Shown here piece by piece: positions 1 to 8,884 of a stretch of 64,000 nt of DNA. Position numbers and translations under genes: made by a program. The notes beneath the pieces are model-generated. The model worked only from the letters and a program-made list of their open reading frames with translations, did not search any database and was not told the origin of the DNA. The stretch is from positions 434,001 through 498,000 of the forward strand of contig NZ_WBVQ01000001.1 of NCBI RefSeq assembly GCF_008933165.1. The letters run 5' to 3'. The stretch is from Phaeocystidibacter marisrubri (GTDB lineage: Bacteria; Bacteroidota; Bacteroidia; Flavobacteriales; Schleiferiaceae). How positions within the stretch are numbered: the stretch's first letter is position 1; each line of letters opens with the position of its first letter.

Positions 1-51
1 ATGTACCTTTACAGTCCCAAAATCAAATTTTCATTTAATACCATATTTCCC

Positions 52-978
52 ATGAAGATTTCTGTGATCGGAGCTGGAAACGTAGGAGCTAGTGTTGCTG
101 AATACGCTGCTATGAAGGAGCTTGCCGATGAAATCGTATTGCTCGATATCAAAGAAGGTTTTGCAGAAGGTAAGGCGATGGACCTTAACCAATGTGCCAC
201 TTTGAACGGGTTCAATTCTACTGTTATCGGTTCTACAAACGATTACTCTAAAACAGCAGGTTCATCTGTTGTTGTGATCACTTCTGGTATTCCTCGTAAG
301 CCAGGTATGACGCGTGAAGAGCTAATTGGTACTAACGCAGGTATCGTTAAGTCGGTTACAGAAAATGTACTCAAGCATTCTCCAGAGGCTATCATTGTGG
401 TTATTTCTAACCCAATGGATACGATGACTTACCTCGCCGTTAAAACGTCGGGTCTTCCTAAGAACCGCGTGATCGGTATGGGTGGTATTCTTGATAGCGC
501 ACGCTTCAAGTACCGCTTGTCTGAAGCGATGAACTGCAATCCAAATGATGTACAAGGTGTTGTTATTGCCGGTCACGGTGATACTACTATGCTTCCATTG
601 ACTCGTTTGGCAACCAAGAACAGTGCCCCAGCTTCTAACTTCCTTTCTGCTGAAGAATTGGAGAAAGTCGCGAAAGAAACGATGGTAGGTGGTGCTACAC
701 TTACAGGTCTTTTGGGTACTTCGGCTTGGTATGCTCCTGGTGCTGCTGGTGCCGCTTTGGTTGAAGCCATTGTGCGCGACCAAAAGAAGGTCATGCCATG
801 TTCTGTTTACCTAGAAGGTGAATACGGTCAAACTGATATCTGCCAAGGTGTACCTGTTGTTATTGGTCGCAATGGTTGGGAAGAAATCGTTGACTACAAG
901 TTGAATGCTGAAGAGCAAGCTCTCTTTGACAAGAGTGCAGAAGCTGTTCGCAACATGAACAACGCTCTAGAGCTCTAA
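52..978 (+). CDS. mdh: Malate dehydrogenase
   Basis: Interconverts malate and oxaloacetate with NAD in the TCA cycle (cytoplasm). The protein begins MKISVIGAGNVG, a Rossmann nucleotide-binding loop (GAGNVG), followed by an Asp (VLLDI) typical of NAD preference. VVISNPMD, the GGILDSARFK substrate/Arg segment and the GHGDTT catalytic-His segment follow in the order of the LDH-like malate dehydrogenases. The ORF is open upstream to the window edge, but the start at 52 gives 308 residues, the usual length, and places the Rossmann strand at the N-terminus; the 17 residues before it look like untranslated leader. It is followed directly by a terminator and faces a convergent gene. Confidence 0.95.
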   Translation: MKISVIGAGNVGASVAEYAAMKELADEIVLLDIKEGFAEGKAMDLNQCATLNGFNSTVIGSTNDYSKTAGSSVVVITSGIPRKPGMTREELIGTNAGIVKSVTENVLKHSPEAIIVVISNPMDTMTYLAVKTSGLPKNRVIGMGGILDSARFKYRLSEAMNCNPNDVQGVVIAGHGDTTMLPLTRLATKNSAPASNFLSAEELEKVAKETMVGGATLTGLLGTSAWYAPGAAGAALVEAIVRDQKKVMPCSVYLEGEYGQTDICQGVPVVIGRNGWEEIVDYKLNAEEQALFDKSAEAVRNMNNALEL

Positions 979-998
979 AAAGAGCCTAATAGATAAGT

Positions 999-1028
999 AA
1001 CCCCGGCGTTAATCGTCGGGGTTTTTTT
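999..1028 (+). terminator. Rho-independent terminator after mdh
   Basis: AACCCCGGCG and CGTCGGGGTT form a 10-bp stem (one G-U) with a 5-nt loop, followed by seven T. It overlaps the last codon of the convergent minus-strand gene. There is no T-run on the minus side, so it should act mainly on mdh. Confidence 0.9.
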
Positions 1029-1443
1029 ATGGCAAAAATTGAGAACGCCATTCAGGGGGTGGGAGGGGGCAAGCTTCGTACTTGCCAAACCAACGGTAAC
1101 GCACCTTTGCAATTCCGTCATACACCCAATTGCGAAACCCTCTTGGAATGAGGTAGAAGATCTTGGTCAACTGCCAACCTCTTCCAATAATACTAGCACA
1201 GCGAAGTGCGGCATCAGACTGGGTGTAAACCTTCCCATTGTGCAATAGAATGAGAGAATCTAAGCCGGCCAATTCTGGGTGCTTATTTAGAAATGATTGT
1301 GCTGTAACTCCCTGAAGAGGAGCCATCTTGAATTGAACGCGAACATCGCGCTTGAGAATAAAGGATACGGCGCCATTGCACAAAGCACAGTGTCCGTCGT
1401 AAAAAAGAAGAGGCCCTGAGGCCTCTTTCCATTCGTGTGTCAT
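1027..1443 (-). CDS. DCC-family thiol-disulfide oxidoreductase-like protein (DUF393)
   Basis: The 138-residue protein carries FYDGHCALCNGAV near residues 14-26, the DxxCxxC motif that names the DCC (DUF393/YuxK) family. These small proteins are predicted thioredoxin-fold redox proteins; the physiological substrate is not known. There is no signal peptide, so a cytoplasmic location is expected. Its ATG overlaps the stop codon of the upstream FG-GAP gene (TCAT on the plus strand, ATGA on the coding strand), so translation is probably coupled, an odd pairing of a secreted protein with a cytosolic redox-like protein. Confidence 0.85.
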   Translation of the reverse strand: MTHEWKEASGPLLFYDGHCALCNGAVSFILKRDVRVQFKMAPLQGVTAQSFLNKHPELAGLDSLILLHNGKVYTQSDAALRCASIIGRGWQLTKIFYLIPRGFRNWVYDGIAKVRYRWFGKYEACPLPPPEWRSQFLP

Positions 1444-4148
1444 TTTTGTAAGATGATCTTGGCATAGGTGGGGCTACCGTCGATTACCATCTGAAGGATG
1501 TAAACTCCGGTGTTCCATGAAGAGAGATCTAGTTCTCCGGATGGGGAGAATTCACCTCTCGCGTGAACTTTACCATTCAAATCAATGATTTGATAGCCAA
1601 CTCCATCGATGTTCTCTAGGTCTACCACGATTCTTCCCGTTGTTGGGTTCGGATATATGGATGCCTGAGTCAATGTATTGGGTTCGCGAATGCTGATATC
1701 ATACTTTTCCCCTTTCATCAACAATACTCCTCCATTGTTCACGCCTATCAACATCTCAGGAAAACCGTCGAGGTCGAGATCCGCAAAATCGGCATTCATA
1801 TAGCCCCAACCAGAAAGGACCTCTCCTGCGCTAGGCGTCATCGGGCGAATGGTCATTCTCGTATTTGGACGAAGTGTAGATACGGCCTTGTAAGGTTGAG
1901 CACAACCATTTGAAGTGTTGTTGTTGTATCCCGTAATATCACCGTAGGCATTCGCTCCAAAGCCTACATCTGTTGCAGCTACATCATTGTTTACCAAGGG
2001 GAGGTTTTTGCTGAAGCAAATTTCAACGACGAGGTTTGAAGTGCCATCCCATACAAAAGGCTCTTGAAGGGTGATGGTGTTCCATCCTGGAGAAACCGGT
2101 AATTGTTCGTTATAAACTTCAGTGAGTCCGGTTTCAAATGCGGTTAACTCTGTCATCGACGAGTTTTTCATTCGAACAATAATCCCATTCGTGATGCTGT
2201 TGGAGGTGTTATTCGTAGAGACGTTGAATGCGATGTCTTCGATTTGACCTACCGTAAAGCCCATGGATTGAAGCTCTTGAGCCGTGAATAGAAGTTGATT
2301 CCTGCCCGTTCTTTTCTCTGCGCCTAGCGGGGTAAGTTCAAAACCGGTGGTAGACGTGTTTCCCGTACCAAAAGTGGCTTGGGTAAAGGCTGGCTGGCCC
2401 ACAATGGAACTTGCTGAATCGAATTGAGTAATGCCGAAAGATTTACTGCCGACCATCAATTGTTCCTTCCCGTTGAAATCGTAGAAACGAGGCATGGAAT
2501 AGCCCGGAGAATTGCCCGCTTGATCGGCGTTAATGCCACCAAACCTATTGGTTACCAAAGTAAACGTACCATTGGAATTGTGGTAGTAATTGATATACCC
2601 ATCCTTTTCGCCGATCACTAAGTCAAGCTGACCGTCGCCGTCAATGTCGAACAAATCAGGAGCAGCGTTAGATCCAACATCAATGGACTGGAAGCTAGTA
2701 GATTGTAGGGTGAATTGTGGGGTTAGAATACTTCCTGTGTTGAGGTAATAGAGCAATGTGCCATCTGTTAGTCCAACAATGAGGTCTTGGTCGTTATCAC
2801 CATCTAAATCTCCAAAAGCAGGGTAGTAACCTGTTGGATTGCTTAGACCAGCTGTTGATATTAGGTTTTTAGTGACAAGTTCAAAGGAGATTGTACCACC
2901 ACTCGAAGTATTTCTGAAGTACCAAAGTGAGGATTCATAGTCGCCTCCAGGGTGCCACACTCCACGATTTCCAACCACGATATCTAGAGCATTGTCACCA
3001 TTCAAATCTACAAACGTTGGATGCGCTCCTTCTCCCATATCAATCATAGAAGATTGAAGGAATGAGCTATCGGTAAAAGTGAAGTTTGGTTGTGCGGTAG
3101 ATGAGTTGTTGTGGTAGGTCCAAATCTGGTTTAAGTTCTTTACGCCGATATCGTTAGGAGCGGTGATGAAATCCTTTTTCCCATCAAAATCAATATCCAG
3201 ATAGTAGAAAGAAGGGAATCGGAATACGTCAATTGGAACGCTTCCATCTGGAGCCCATTGAATGGACTGTGAGTTCATATAGGCGCTGTCTGGAGTTCCA
3301 TCATTCATCGCAAGAACCGCGGTAGAGAACGAAACATCACCCAAAACCATATCGTGTAATCCGTCGTTGTCGATGTCGAAAGACAAAATTGTGCTACCGC
3401 TGTGCATCCCATCTTCTGGTTGATCTTGCGGAGGAGCAGCACCTGTAATGCACGCGTCTAGTTCAATGGCATTGCTGTTTAAATCTTCTCGAAAACCTCC
3501 CCAACAATCTTGAGTAACCAAGTAATCTAGTCCACAGTGGTTGGGACTCACGTTTTCGTGAAAGTAGATTTGGACACCATTGGTTTCAAACGACAAAATA
3601 TCGAGGTCGCCATCACCGTCCACATCTACAATAGCTGGAACATCAATAGAAGAAACATAGACGTTGCCGTCTGTTCCGTTCATAAAATCCGTCATTAAAT
3701 ACGGATCATTCCCCAAGGCGTAATTAAATGACAATTCTGTGGTGCTCGTATTTTCGTACACTGCGATAGCCACTTGCAATCTGCTGGTAAAAATATCCAT
3801 CTTCCCATCGCAGTTAAAATCTGCTGTTACGAGAAAGTTTACTACCTCTGGGAAGGCCTTTCTGTACTCAGGAGCGAACTTATAATGAGTATTCGAACCA
3901 GATCCTGTGGCAACGAAAGGCAGAAGAACATTACCATCCCGGTCAAATACCAACAAATCCATCTGACCATCTAGGTTCAAATCAATCTCGTTGAATTGGG
4001 GGGATAGAAGGCCTCCTGAAAAGGCATTCTTAAGCGTAGTGCCATTCACCAATACATCGGGCTGAAGGAATTCTTCAAACTTCGTTGTTTGCTGGGCAAA
4101 CGTGGTTATGCCCAACAGAGATAGAGCGGTGAGTAGCTTATATTTCAT
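1440..4148 (-). CDS. Secreted FG-GAP/VCBS repeat protein with T9SS type A sorting domain
   Basis: Predicted cell-surface or secreted beta-propeller protein of 902 residues. The start at 4148 gives a clean signal peptide (MKYKLLTALSLLGITTFAQQ); an in-frame ATG 48 nt upstream adds 16 polar residues and is less likely. At least nine DxDxDGxxD-type calcium-binding loops are visible (e.g. DLNLDGQMDLL, DVDGDGDLDIL, DIDGDGQLDLVIG, DLDLDGFPEMLIG), the hallmark of FG-GAP/VCBS repeats. The last ~80 residues contain SIYPNPTTGRIVV and end GVYILQMVIDGSPTYAKIILQK-like, a T9SS type A C-terminal domain. Function is unknown; such proteins are usually adhesins or carbohydrate-binding surface proteins. It is coupled by a 4-nt overlap to the DCC gene downstream. 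Confidence 0.9.
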   Translation of the reverse strand: MKYKLLTALSLLGITTFAQQTTKFEEFLQPDVLVNGTTLKNAFSGGLLSPQFNEIDLNLDGQMDLLVFDRDGNVLLPFVATGSGSNTHYKFAPEYRKAFPEVVNFLVTADFNCDGKMDIFTSRLQVAIAVYENTSTTELSFNYALGNDPYLMTDFMNGTDGNVYVSSIDVPAIVDVDGDGDLDILSFETNGVQIYFHENVSPNHCGLDYLVTQDCWGGFREDLNSNAIELDACITGAAPPQDQPEDGMHSGSTILSFDIDNDGLHDMVLGDVSFSTAVLAMNDGTPDSAYMNSQSIQWAPDGSVPIDVFRFPSFYYLDIDFDGKKDFITAPNDIGVKNLNQIWTYHNNSSTAQPNFTFTDSSFLQSSMIDMGEGAHPTFVDLNGDNALDIVVGNRGVWHPGGDYESSLWYFRNTSSGGTISFELVTKNLISTAGLSNPTGYYPAFGDLDGDNDQDLIVGLTDGTLLYYLNTGSILTPQFTLQSTSFQSIDVGSNAAPDLFDIDGDGQLDLVIGEKDGYINYYHNSNGTFTLVTNRFGGINADQAGNSPGYSMPRFYDFNGKEQLMVGSKSFGITQFDSASSIVGQPAFTQATFGTGNTSTTGFELTPLGAEKRTGRNQLLFTAQELQSMGFTVGQIEDIAFNVSTNNTSNSITNGIIVRMKNSSMTELTAFETGLTEVYNEQLPVSPGWNTITLQEPFVWDGTSNLVVEICFSKNLPLVNNDVAATDVGFGANAYGDITGYNNNTSNGCAQPYKAVSTLRPNTRMTIRPMTPSAGEVLSGWGYMNADFADLDLDGFPEMLIGVNNGGVLLMKGEKYDISIREPNTLTQASIYPNPTTGRIVVDLENIDGVGYQIIDLNGKVHARGEFSPSGELDLSSWNTGVYILQMVIDGSPTYAKIILQK

Positions 4149-4221
4149 GTGTAAAGTTTTATCGCAATGTGAATGTATAAAAATAGTTGATTTCAATGGG
4201 GTTGGAATGAGTAAACGGAAA

Positions 4222-4254
4222 TTGGGATATATGAAATGAAGTTCTATATATTTG
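4222..4254 (+). promoter_or_regulatory. Putative Bacteroidota-type promoter of secDF
   Basis: TATATTTG at 4247-4254 matches the TAnnTTTG -7 element; TTG at 4222-4224 lies 22 nt upstream of it, slightly more than the usual spacing. It lies about 40 nt before the secDF start. Confidence 0.55.
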
Positions 4255-4294
4255 CGCGTTATTCGAAAACCCTTTACGCTAAAAACACGCTATC

Positions 4295-7200
4295 ATGCAG
4301 AACAAAGGCGTGATCCGCTTATTTGCGATCGTCTTCGCTGTAGTTTGTTTGTGGGAACTCTCCTTCACGTACTTCGCCAACCAGGTGGAGAACGACGCAA
4401 CTGAAGTTGCGGCAGGAGATGCCGAACGCAAGCAGAACTACTTGGATTCTATGTTGACCCAAGAGGTATATAGTCTTGGCTTTGAGTCAATGACCTATAC
4501 ATATGCCGAAGTGAAGGATCGGGAGCTTAACCTTGGTTTGGACCTTCGAGGAGGTATGAACGTTATCATGGAAGTTTCCGTTCGCGACATCTTGCATCTA
4601 CTTGCAGATGATACTCAGGATCCAATGTTTATGCAGGCTTTGGCCCGCACAGATTCAGCATCAACAAGCAGTCAAGATGCTTATGTTGACCTATTTTTCC
4701 AAGAATTTGACGCTATCCTAGCTAAGTCAGGAGGAGTACGTAAGTACGCGGATCCAGGCTTCTTTGGCACTCAGAGAATTACTGAGCGCATTGGGTTTAA
4801 CGCTACAAACGATCAAGTTAAAACACTCGTTTCGCAGTACGTAAGTGATGCGGTAGACGAGGTGTATACAGTCTTGAAAGCTCGTATTGACCAATTTGGT
4901 GTGATTCAACCAAACGTTCAGCGTTTGGAAGGTTCAGGTCGAATTTTGGTTGAACTTCCAGGTGTGAAAGATCCAGAGCGCGTGAAGGAAATCCTTCAAC
5001 AAACGGCGCGATTGGAGTTCTGGAAGGCTTACAAGGCCTATGAAATTGGAAACTATCTGTCTGACGTGAATGAGCGTCTTCGCGGTATTGTTGAAGTACC
5101 AGAAGAGTTCAAGAAAGCGGTAGCAGCACAATCGGCTTCAGATTCTACCGATAGTGGTTTCGACGCTTCCGAATTCGCAGGTATTGAAGAAGATTCAACA
5201 GGTGAAACCACTGAGGTTGACTCTGCAGCGGCTATGGCTGAGGCGGATTCTCTTCAGAATATGTTCAACCCAATTTGGACAATCTTCTCGCCAAATCTAG
5301 ATCAGAACAACAGTTGGCAAGCAGGTCCATTCATCGGTTATGCACAGGTGAAGGATACCGCTTTGATTAACAGCTACCTCCGTATGCCGGAGATTCGCTC
5401 GCTTCTCCCTGCTCAATTCCGCTATGTGAAGTGGGCATGGAACCGTCCAACCAAAGGTTCAAACTTTGTTGGCTTGGTGGCGCTTGCAGGTAACCGTGAT
5501 AACTCTCCAGAATTGGAAGGTGATGTGATTACCGATGCTCGTCAGGACTTTGACCAAATGGGTCGACCAAATGTGAGCATTGCCATGAACGCCGTGGGTT
5601 CTAACCTTTGGAAGCAACTTACCGGTCGCTTGGCGGAAGAGCAAGATATTTTCGATGTACCAGGTCACCCATCTCAACTTGATGGTAACGGTAAGCGTGG
5701 TTATATCGCTATTACATTGGACGGAGTGGTTTACTCTGCACCAAGTGTGAACAGCGAGATTCCAGGTGGTCGTACAGAGATTTCTGGTTCATTCACTGTA
5801 GAAGAAGCAAAAGACCTTGCTACCGTACTTCGTGCGGGTAAGCTTCCAGTGCCAACTCACATTGTTCAATCAGAGGTAGTTGGACCAACCCTCGGTGAAG
5901 AGGCGATTCGCGCTTCCTTCAACTCTTTCCTCATCGCTCTTATTGTAGTGATGTTGTACATGATTCTTTACTACAACTTCGCAGGTATCGTTGCTGATAT
6001 CTCGCTTATTCTCAACATGCTCTTCATCTTTGGTATGTTGGCAAGTATGAAGGCCGTTCTTACCCTTCCTGGTATGGCAGGTATCGTTCTAACCATTGGT
6101 ATGGCGGTAGATGCGAACGTAATTATCTACGAGCGTATCCGTGAAGAACTATCAAACGGTAAGGATGTTAGATTGGCTATCCGCGATGGTTACAAGTACT
6201 CTTATAGTGCGATTATCGATGCGAACTTAACGACCTTGATCACTGCGATTATCCTTTACGTATTCGGTACAGGTCCTATCCGTGGTTTCGCAACTACATT
6301 GATTATCGGTATCCTCAGTTCATTGTTCTGTGCGATTTTCGTTACTCGTTTGGTTTACGAATGGAGATTGAGCAAGAAGGCAAAGGTTACTTTCAGTACG
6401 AAGTTTTCTGATGGATGGATGAAGAATGTAAACTTCGACATCATTGGAAAGCGTAAGACTGCTTACGTTATCAGTGCAATTCTTATCGTTATTTCCTTAG
6501 GTTCACTCTTTACGAAAGGATTGAATCAAGGTGTGGACTTTGTCGGTGGTCGTAGCTACACGATTCGCTTTGATCAACCTGTAGATATTACGGAGATTGG
6601 CGAGAGTGTGGGTGCACAGCTTGTTGATGATGATGGGGAAGTGTACACTCCAATTGTAAAGACCTTGGGAGAATCTTCTCAAATTGTCTTGACAACCAAG
6701 TACAAAGTTGCTGAAACAGGTGTTGACGCTGAAATTCAGCACAAAGTATACGAAGGGGTGAAAGGATTCTTCAAAACTCCTGTGAGCGAAGAGGTATTCA
6801 TGGCTCAAGGTGATGAGGCCATCGGTCTCGTAGCGAGTCGTCAGGTGGGGCCTACCATTGCAGATGACATCGAGCGCGATGCATTCTGGGCGGTATTGTT
6901 CTCCCTACTTGCCATCTTCTTGTACATCCTCATTCGATTCAGCAAGTGGCAATACTCTTTGGGTGCGGTTGCAGCATTGCTTCACGACGTAATTATCGTG
7001 TTCGGTATCTTCTCCATTTTCGACGGTGTTTTGCCGTTCCAGTTGGAGGTAGATCAAGCATTCGTTGCGGCTATCCTTACAGTGATTGGTTACTCATTGA
7101 ATGATACCGTGGTTGTATTCGACCGCGTTCGTGAGTACTTCGGCCACTACCACAAGAAGCGCGCAATGAGCAGCATCTTGAACTCTGCAATGAACGGAAC

Positions 7201-7396
7201 ACTTAGCCGTACGGTGAACACTTCCATGACTACCATGGTTGTATTGTTGATCATCTTGTTCTTCGGTGGTGACTCTATTCGCGGATTCATTTTCGCCATT
7301 ACCGTGGGTGTTCTTGTAGGTACGTATTCATCGTTGTTCGTTGCAACACCGGTGATGTTCGATGCAACGAAATCAGATAAAGAAGACGACAAGTAA
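4295..7396 (+). CDS. secDF: Fused protein translocase subunit SecDF
   Basis: Membrane component that uses the proton gradient to help pull preproteins out of SecYEG. At 1033 residues it is the fused SecD-SecF form usual in Bacteroidota. Visible landmarks: TM1 (residues ~8-26), the SecD signature DLRGG (83-87), an acidic Ser/Asp-rich insert (~275-320), the SecD membrane half with GMAVDANVIIYERIREEL, then the SecF half with a new TM, GVDFVGGRSY, and NDTVVVFDRVREYFGHY. The gene stands alone between its own promoter and terminator. The many T9SS and signal-peptide proteins in this window must cross the inner membrane through the complex it serves. Confidence 0.97.
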   Translation: MQNKGVIRLFAIVFAVVCLWELSFTYFANQVENDATEVAAGDAERKQNYLDSMLTQEVYSLGFESMTYTYAEVKDRELNLGLDLRGGMNVIMEVSVRDILHLLADDTQDPMFMQALARTDSASTSSQDAYVDLFFQEFDAILAKSGGVRKYADPGFFGTQRITERIGFNATNDQVKTLVSQYVSDAVDEVYTVLKARIDQFGVIQPNVQRLEGSGRILVELPGVKDPERVKEILQQTARLEFWKAYKAYEIGNYLSDVNERLRGIVEVPEEFKKAVAAQSASDSTDSGFDASEFAGIEEDSTGETTEVDSAAAMAEADSLQNMFNPIWTIFSPNLDQNNSWQAGPFIGYAQVKDTALINSYLRMPEIRSLLPAQFRYVKWAWNRPTKGSNFVGLVALAGNRDNSPELEGDVITDARQDFDQMGRPNVSIAMNAVGSNLWKQLTGRLAEEQDIFDVPGHPSQLDGNGKRGYIAITLDGVVYSAPSVNSEIPGGRTEISGSFTVEEAKDLATVLRAGKLPVPTHIVQSEVVGPTLGEEAIRASFNSFLIALIVVMLYMILYYNFAGIVADISLILNMLFIFGMLASMKAVLTLPGMAGIVLTIGMAVDANVIIYERIREELSNGKDVRLAIRDGYKYSYSAIIDANLTTLITAIILYVFGTGPIRGFATTLIIGILSSLFCAIFVTRLVYEWRLSKKAKVTFSTKFSDGWMKNVNFDIIGKRKTAYVISAILIVISLGSLFTKGLNQGVDFVGGRSYTIRFDQPVDITEIGESVGAQLVDDDGEVYTPIVKTLGESSQIVLTTKYKVAETGVDAEIQHKVYEGVKGFFKTPVSEEVFMAQGDEAIGLVASRQVGPTIADDIERDAFWAVLFSLLAIFLYILIRFSKWQYSLGAVAALLHDVIIVFGIFSIFDGVLPFQLEVDQAFVAAILTVIGYSLNDTVVVFDRVREYFGHYHKKRAMSSILNSAMNGTLSRTVNTSMTTMVVLLIILFFGGDSIRGFIFAITVGVLVGTYSSLFVATPVMFDATKSDKEDDK

Positions 7397-7418
7397 TCGT
7401 TTCTTTACCGCATATTAG

Positions 7419-7451
7419 AAGAAGGTCGCCATTGTGCGACCTTCTTTCATT
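7419..7451 (+). terminator. Rho-independent terminator after secDF
   Basis: AAGAAGGTCGC and GCGACCTTCTT form an 11-bp perfect stem with a 6-nt loop, followed by TCATTTT. The T tract is weak. Confidence 0.8.
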
Positions 7452-7479
7452 TTAGTAGGGAGGGTGGCAATAAGATTCC

Positions 7480-7487
7480 TACTTTTG
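7480..7487 (+). promoter_or_regulatory. -7 element before the TatA-like gene
   Basis: TACTTTTG matches TAnnTTTG and is followed by C, 18 nt before the start codon. No convincing TTG -33 element at the right spacing. Confidence 0.45.
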
Positions 7488-7505
7488 CATAGTCAATACT
7501 AAGTC

Positions 7506-7778
7506 ATGGGTACTTTTCTTTTCATCAGCATGCCAGAAATCATGGTCATCCTCCTTGTAGTGGTGATGTTTTTTGGTTCGAAACAAATTCCTGAAATCGC
7601 CAAAGGTTTGGGACAGGGGGTGAAGTACGTTCGCAATGCTACGAATGAGATCAAGCGCGATATCAATAACAGCGCTAACTCAAACGATGACATTCGCGAA
7701 GCACGTGACGCTATTTCTGAAGGAAAAAAGGCGTTGGACGATCTTACAGATTCTGTACGTAGATCAACCAAATTGTAA
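7506..7778 (+). CDS. TatA/TatB-like twin-arginine translocase subunit
   Basis: The 90-residue protein has one N-terminal membrane segment (MPEIMVILLVVVMFFGSK), the FGxKxxPEIAKGLG hinge that defines the TatA/B family, and an amphipathic, charged C-terminal helix. It would form the pore or receptor part of the twin-arginine translocase, which exports folded proteins. No tatC lies in the window. It abuts the next gene with no spacer (stop at 7776-7778, ATG at 7779), so the two are probably one transcript. TatA and TatB cannot be separated by sequence alone here. Confidence 0.88.
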   Translation: MGTFLFISMPEIMVILLVVVMFFGSKQIPEIAKGLGQGVKYVRNATNEIKRDINNSANSNDDIREARDAISEGKKALDDLTDSVRRSTKL

Positions 7779-8720
7779 ATGGCCGTTCTCTGGATTCTAT
7801 TGGGCTTGGCTCTCCTTTTAGTTGGAGGGGAGTTTTTAGTTCGCGGTGCTTCGGGCATCGCATTAAAGATGAAGATCACTCCTCTGATAGTAGGATTGAC
7901 CATCGTTAGTTTTGCCACCAGCGCTCCTGAACTCATCGTTAGCGTTCGCGCTTCTTTTACCGGACACCCAGACATTGCCCTGGGAAATGTCATTGGTTCA
8001 AATATTGCCAACATCGGATTGATCCTCGGTATCACTGCTATTGGTTTTTCTCTACCGGTTACTTGGTTGGCCTACCGATCAGATTGGTGGGTCATGATTT
8101 TTTCAAGTGCCCTTTTGGGCTTTTTCATTTTGGATGGAACTCTTTCATCCGTTGAGGGTCTCATCTTAGTTGCCGGACTCGTCAGCTACATCATCCTCAA
8201 GATTCGCGACAACAAGAAGAGTAAGAGTGCCGAAGTAGATCTCGACCCATCGGTGGCGAAAAAATCTATATGGACATTAATACTTCTCCTTATTCTCAGT
8301 GTGGTTGCCCTCCGTTACGGTGCAGAGTTCTTGGTACTTGGTGCGGTGGAGACGGCCTTGCATTTGGGCATAGAAGAAAGAGTGGTGTCACTTACTGTAG
8401 TCGCTTTCGGTACTAGCATTCCAGAATTGGCCGCTTCGCTGATTGCTGCTAAAAAAGGAGAGAAGGAAATGGCGATTGGGAATGTGGTCGGTTCCAATAT
8501 CTTCAACATTCTATCGGTGCTCGGCTTTAGTTCGATTATTACGGATATTCCTGTACTGAGCAGTGATACAGTGGATTTTGATTTGTGGTGGATGTTGGGC
8601 TTTGCTTTAGCACTATGGCCTTTGATGCGCTACTTCACAAAAGCGCATATTGGAAGGGTAGAGGGTATCCTATTGCTCGCCGCGTATATCCTCTATGTGT
8701 ATCTCTTGATAGCACATTAA
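7779..8720 (+). CDS. Calcium/sodium antiporter (CaCA family, YrbG-like)
   Basis: Inner-membrane exchanger of 313 residues, expected to export Ca2+ in exchange for Na+. Both inverted alpha repeats are visible: TSAPELIVSVRAS with GNVIGSNIANIGLILG in the first half, TSIPELAASLIAA with GNVVGSNIFNILSVLG in the second. The acidic residues in the PEL motifs coordinate the cation in characterised family members. About ten hydrophobic segments fit the family. It directly follows the TatA-like gene, without a gap. Confidence 0.93.
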   Translation: MAVLWILLGLALLLVGGEFLVRGASGIALKMKITPLIVGLTIVSFATSAPELIVSVRASFTGHPDIALGNVIGSNIANIGLILGITAIGFSLPVTWLAYRSDWWVMIFSSALLGFFILDGTLSSVEGLILVAGLVSYIILKIRDNKKSKSAEVDLDPSVAKKSIWTLILLLILSVVALRYGAEFLVLGAVETALHLGIEERVVSLTVVAFGTSIPELAASLIAAKKGEKEMAIGNVVGSNIFNILSVLGFSSIITDIPVLSSDTVDFDLWWMLGFALALWPLMRYFTKAHIGRVEGILLLAAYILYVYLLIAH

Positions 8721-8848
8721 CCACTATCATCATTTTTCAATAGGGTGTTTAGCTGTAAAACGGTTGATTTTTCTGAGTCACCCCCTCTTTTCAACACATG
8801 TTTGCAAAAAATTTACATTCTTTTCGGGCTACACCCCCATGATTCTAA

Positions 8849-8856
8849 TATCTTTG
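8849..8856 (+). promoter_or_regulatory. -7 element before glnN
   Basis: TATCTTTG fits TAnnTTTG and lies 28 nt before the glnN start codon. The -33 side is unclear (TTTTCGGG about 23 nt upstream). Confidence 0.5.
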
Positions 8857-8884
8857 TGGCGTAAAATTCAATACTCAATTTACC

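Noticed and set aside
322-783. 153-codon minus-strand ORF across mdh
   Set aside because: Fully antisense to a well-supported gene; protein resembles no family and reflects mdh codon bias.
7499-8035. 178-codon minus-strand ORF over the TatA-like and exchanger genes
   Set aside because: Antisense to two real genes, low-complexity composition, no recognisable domain.
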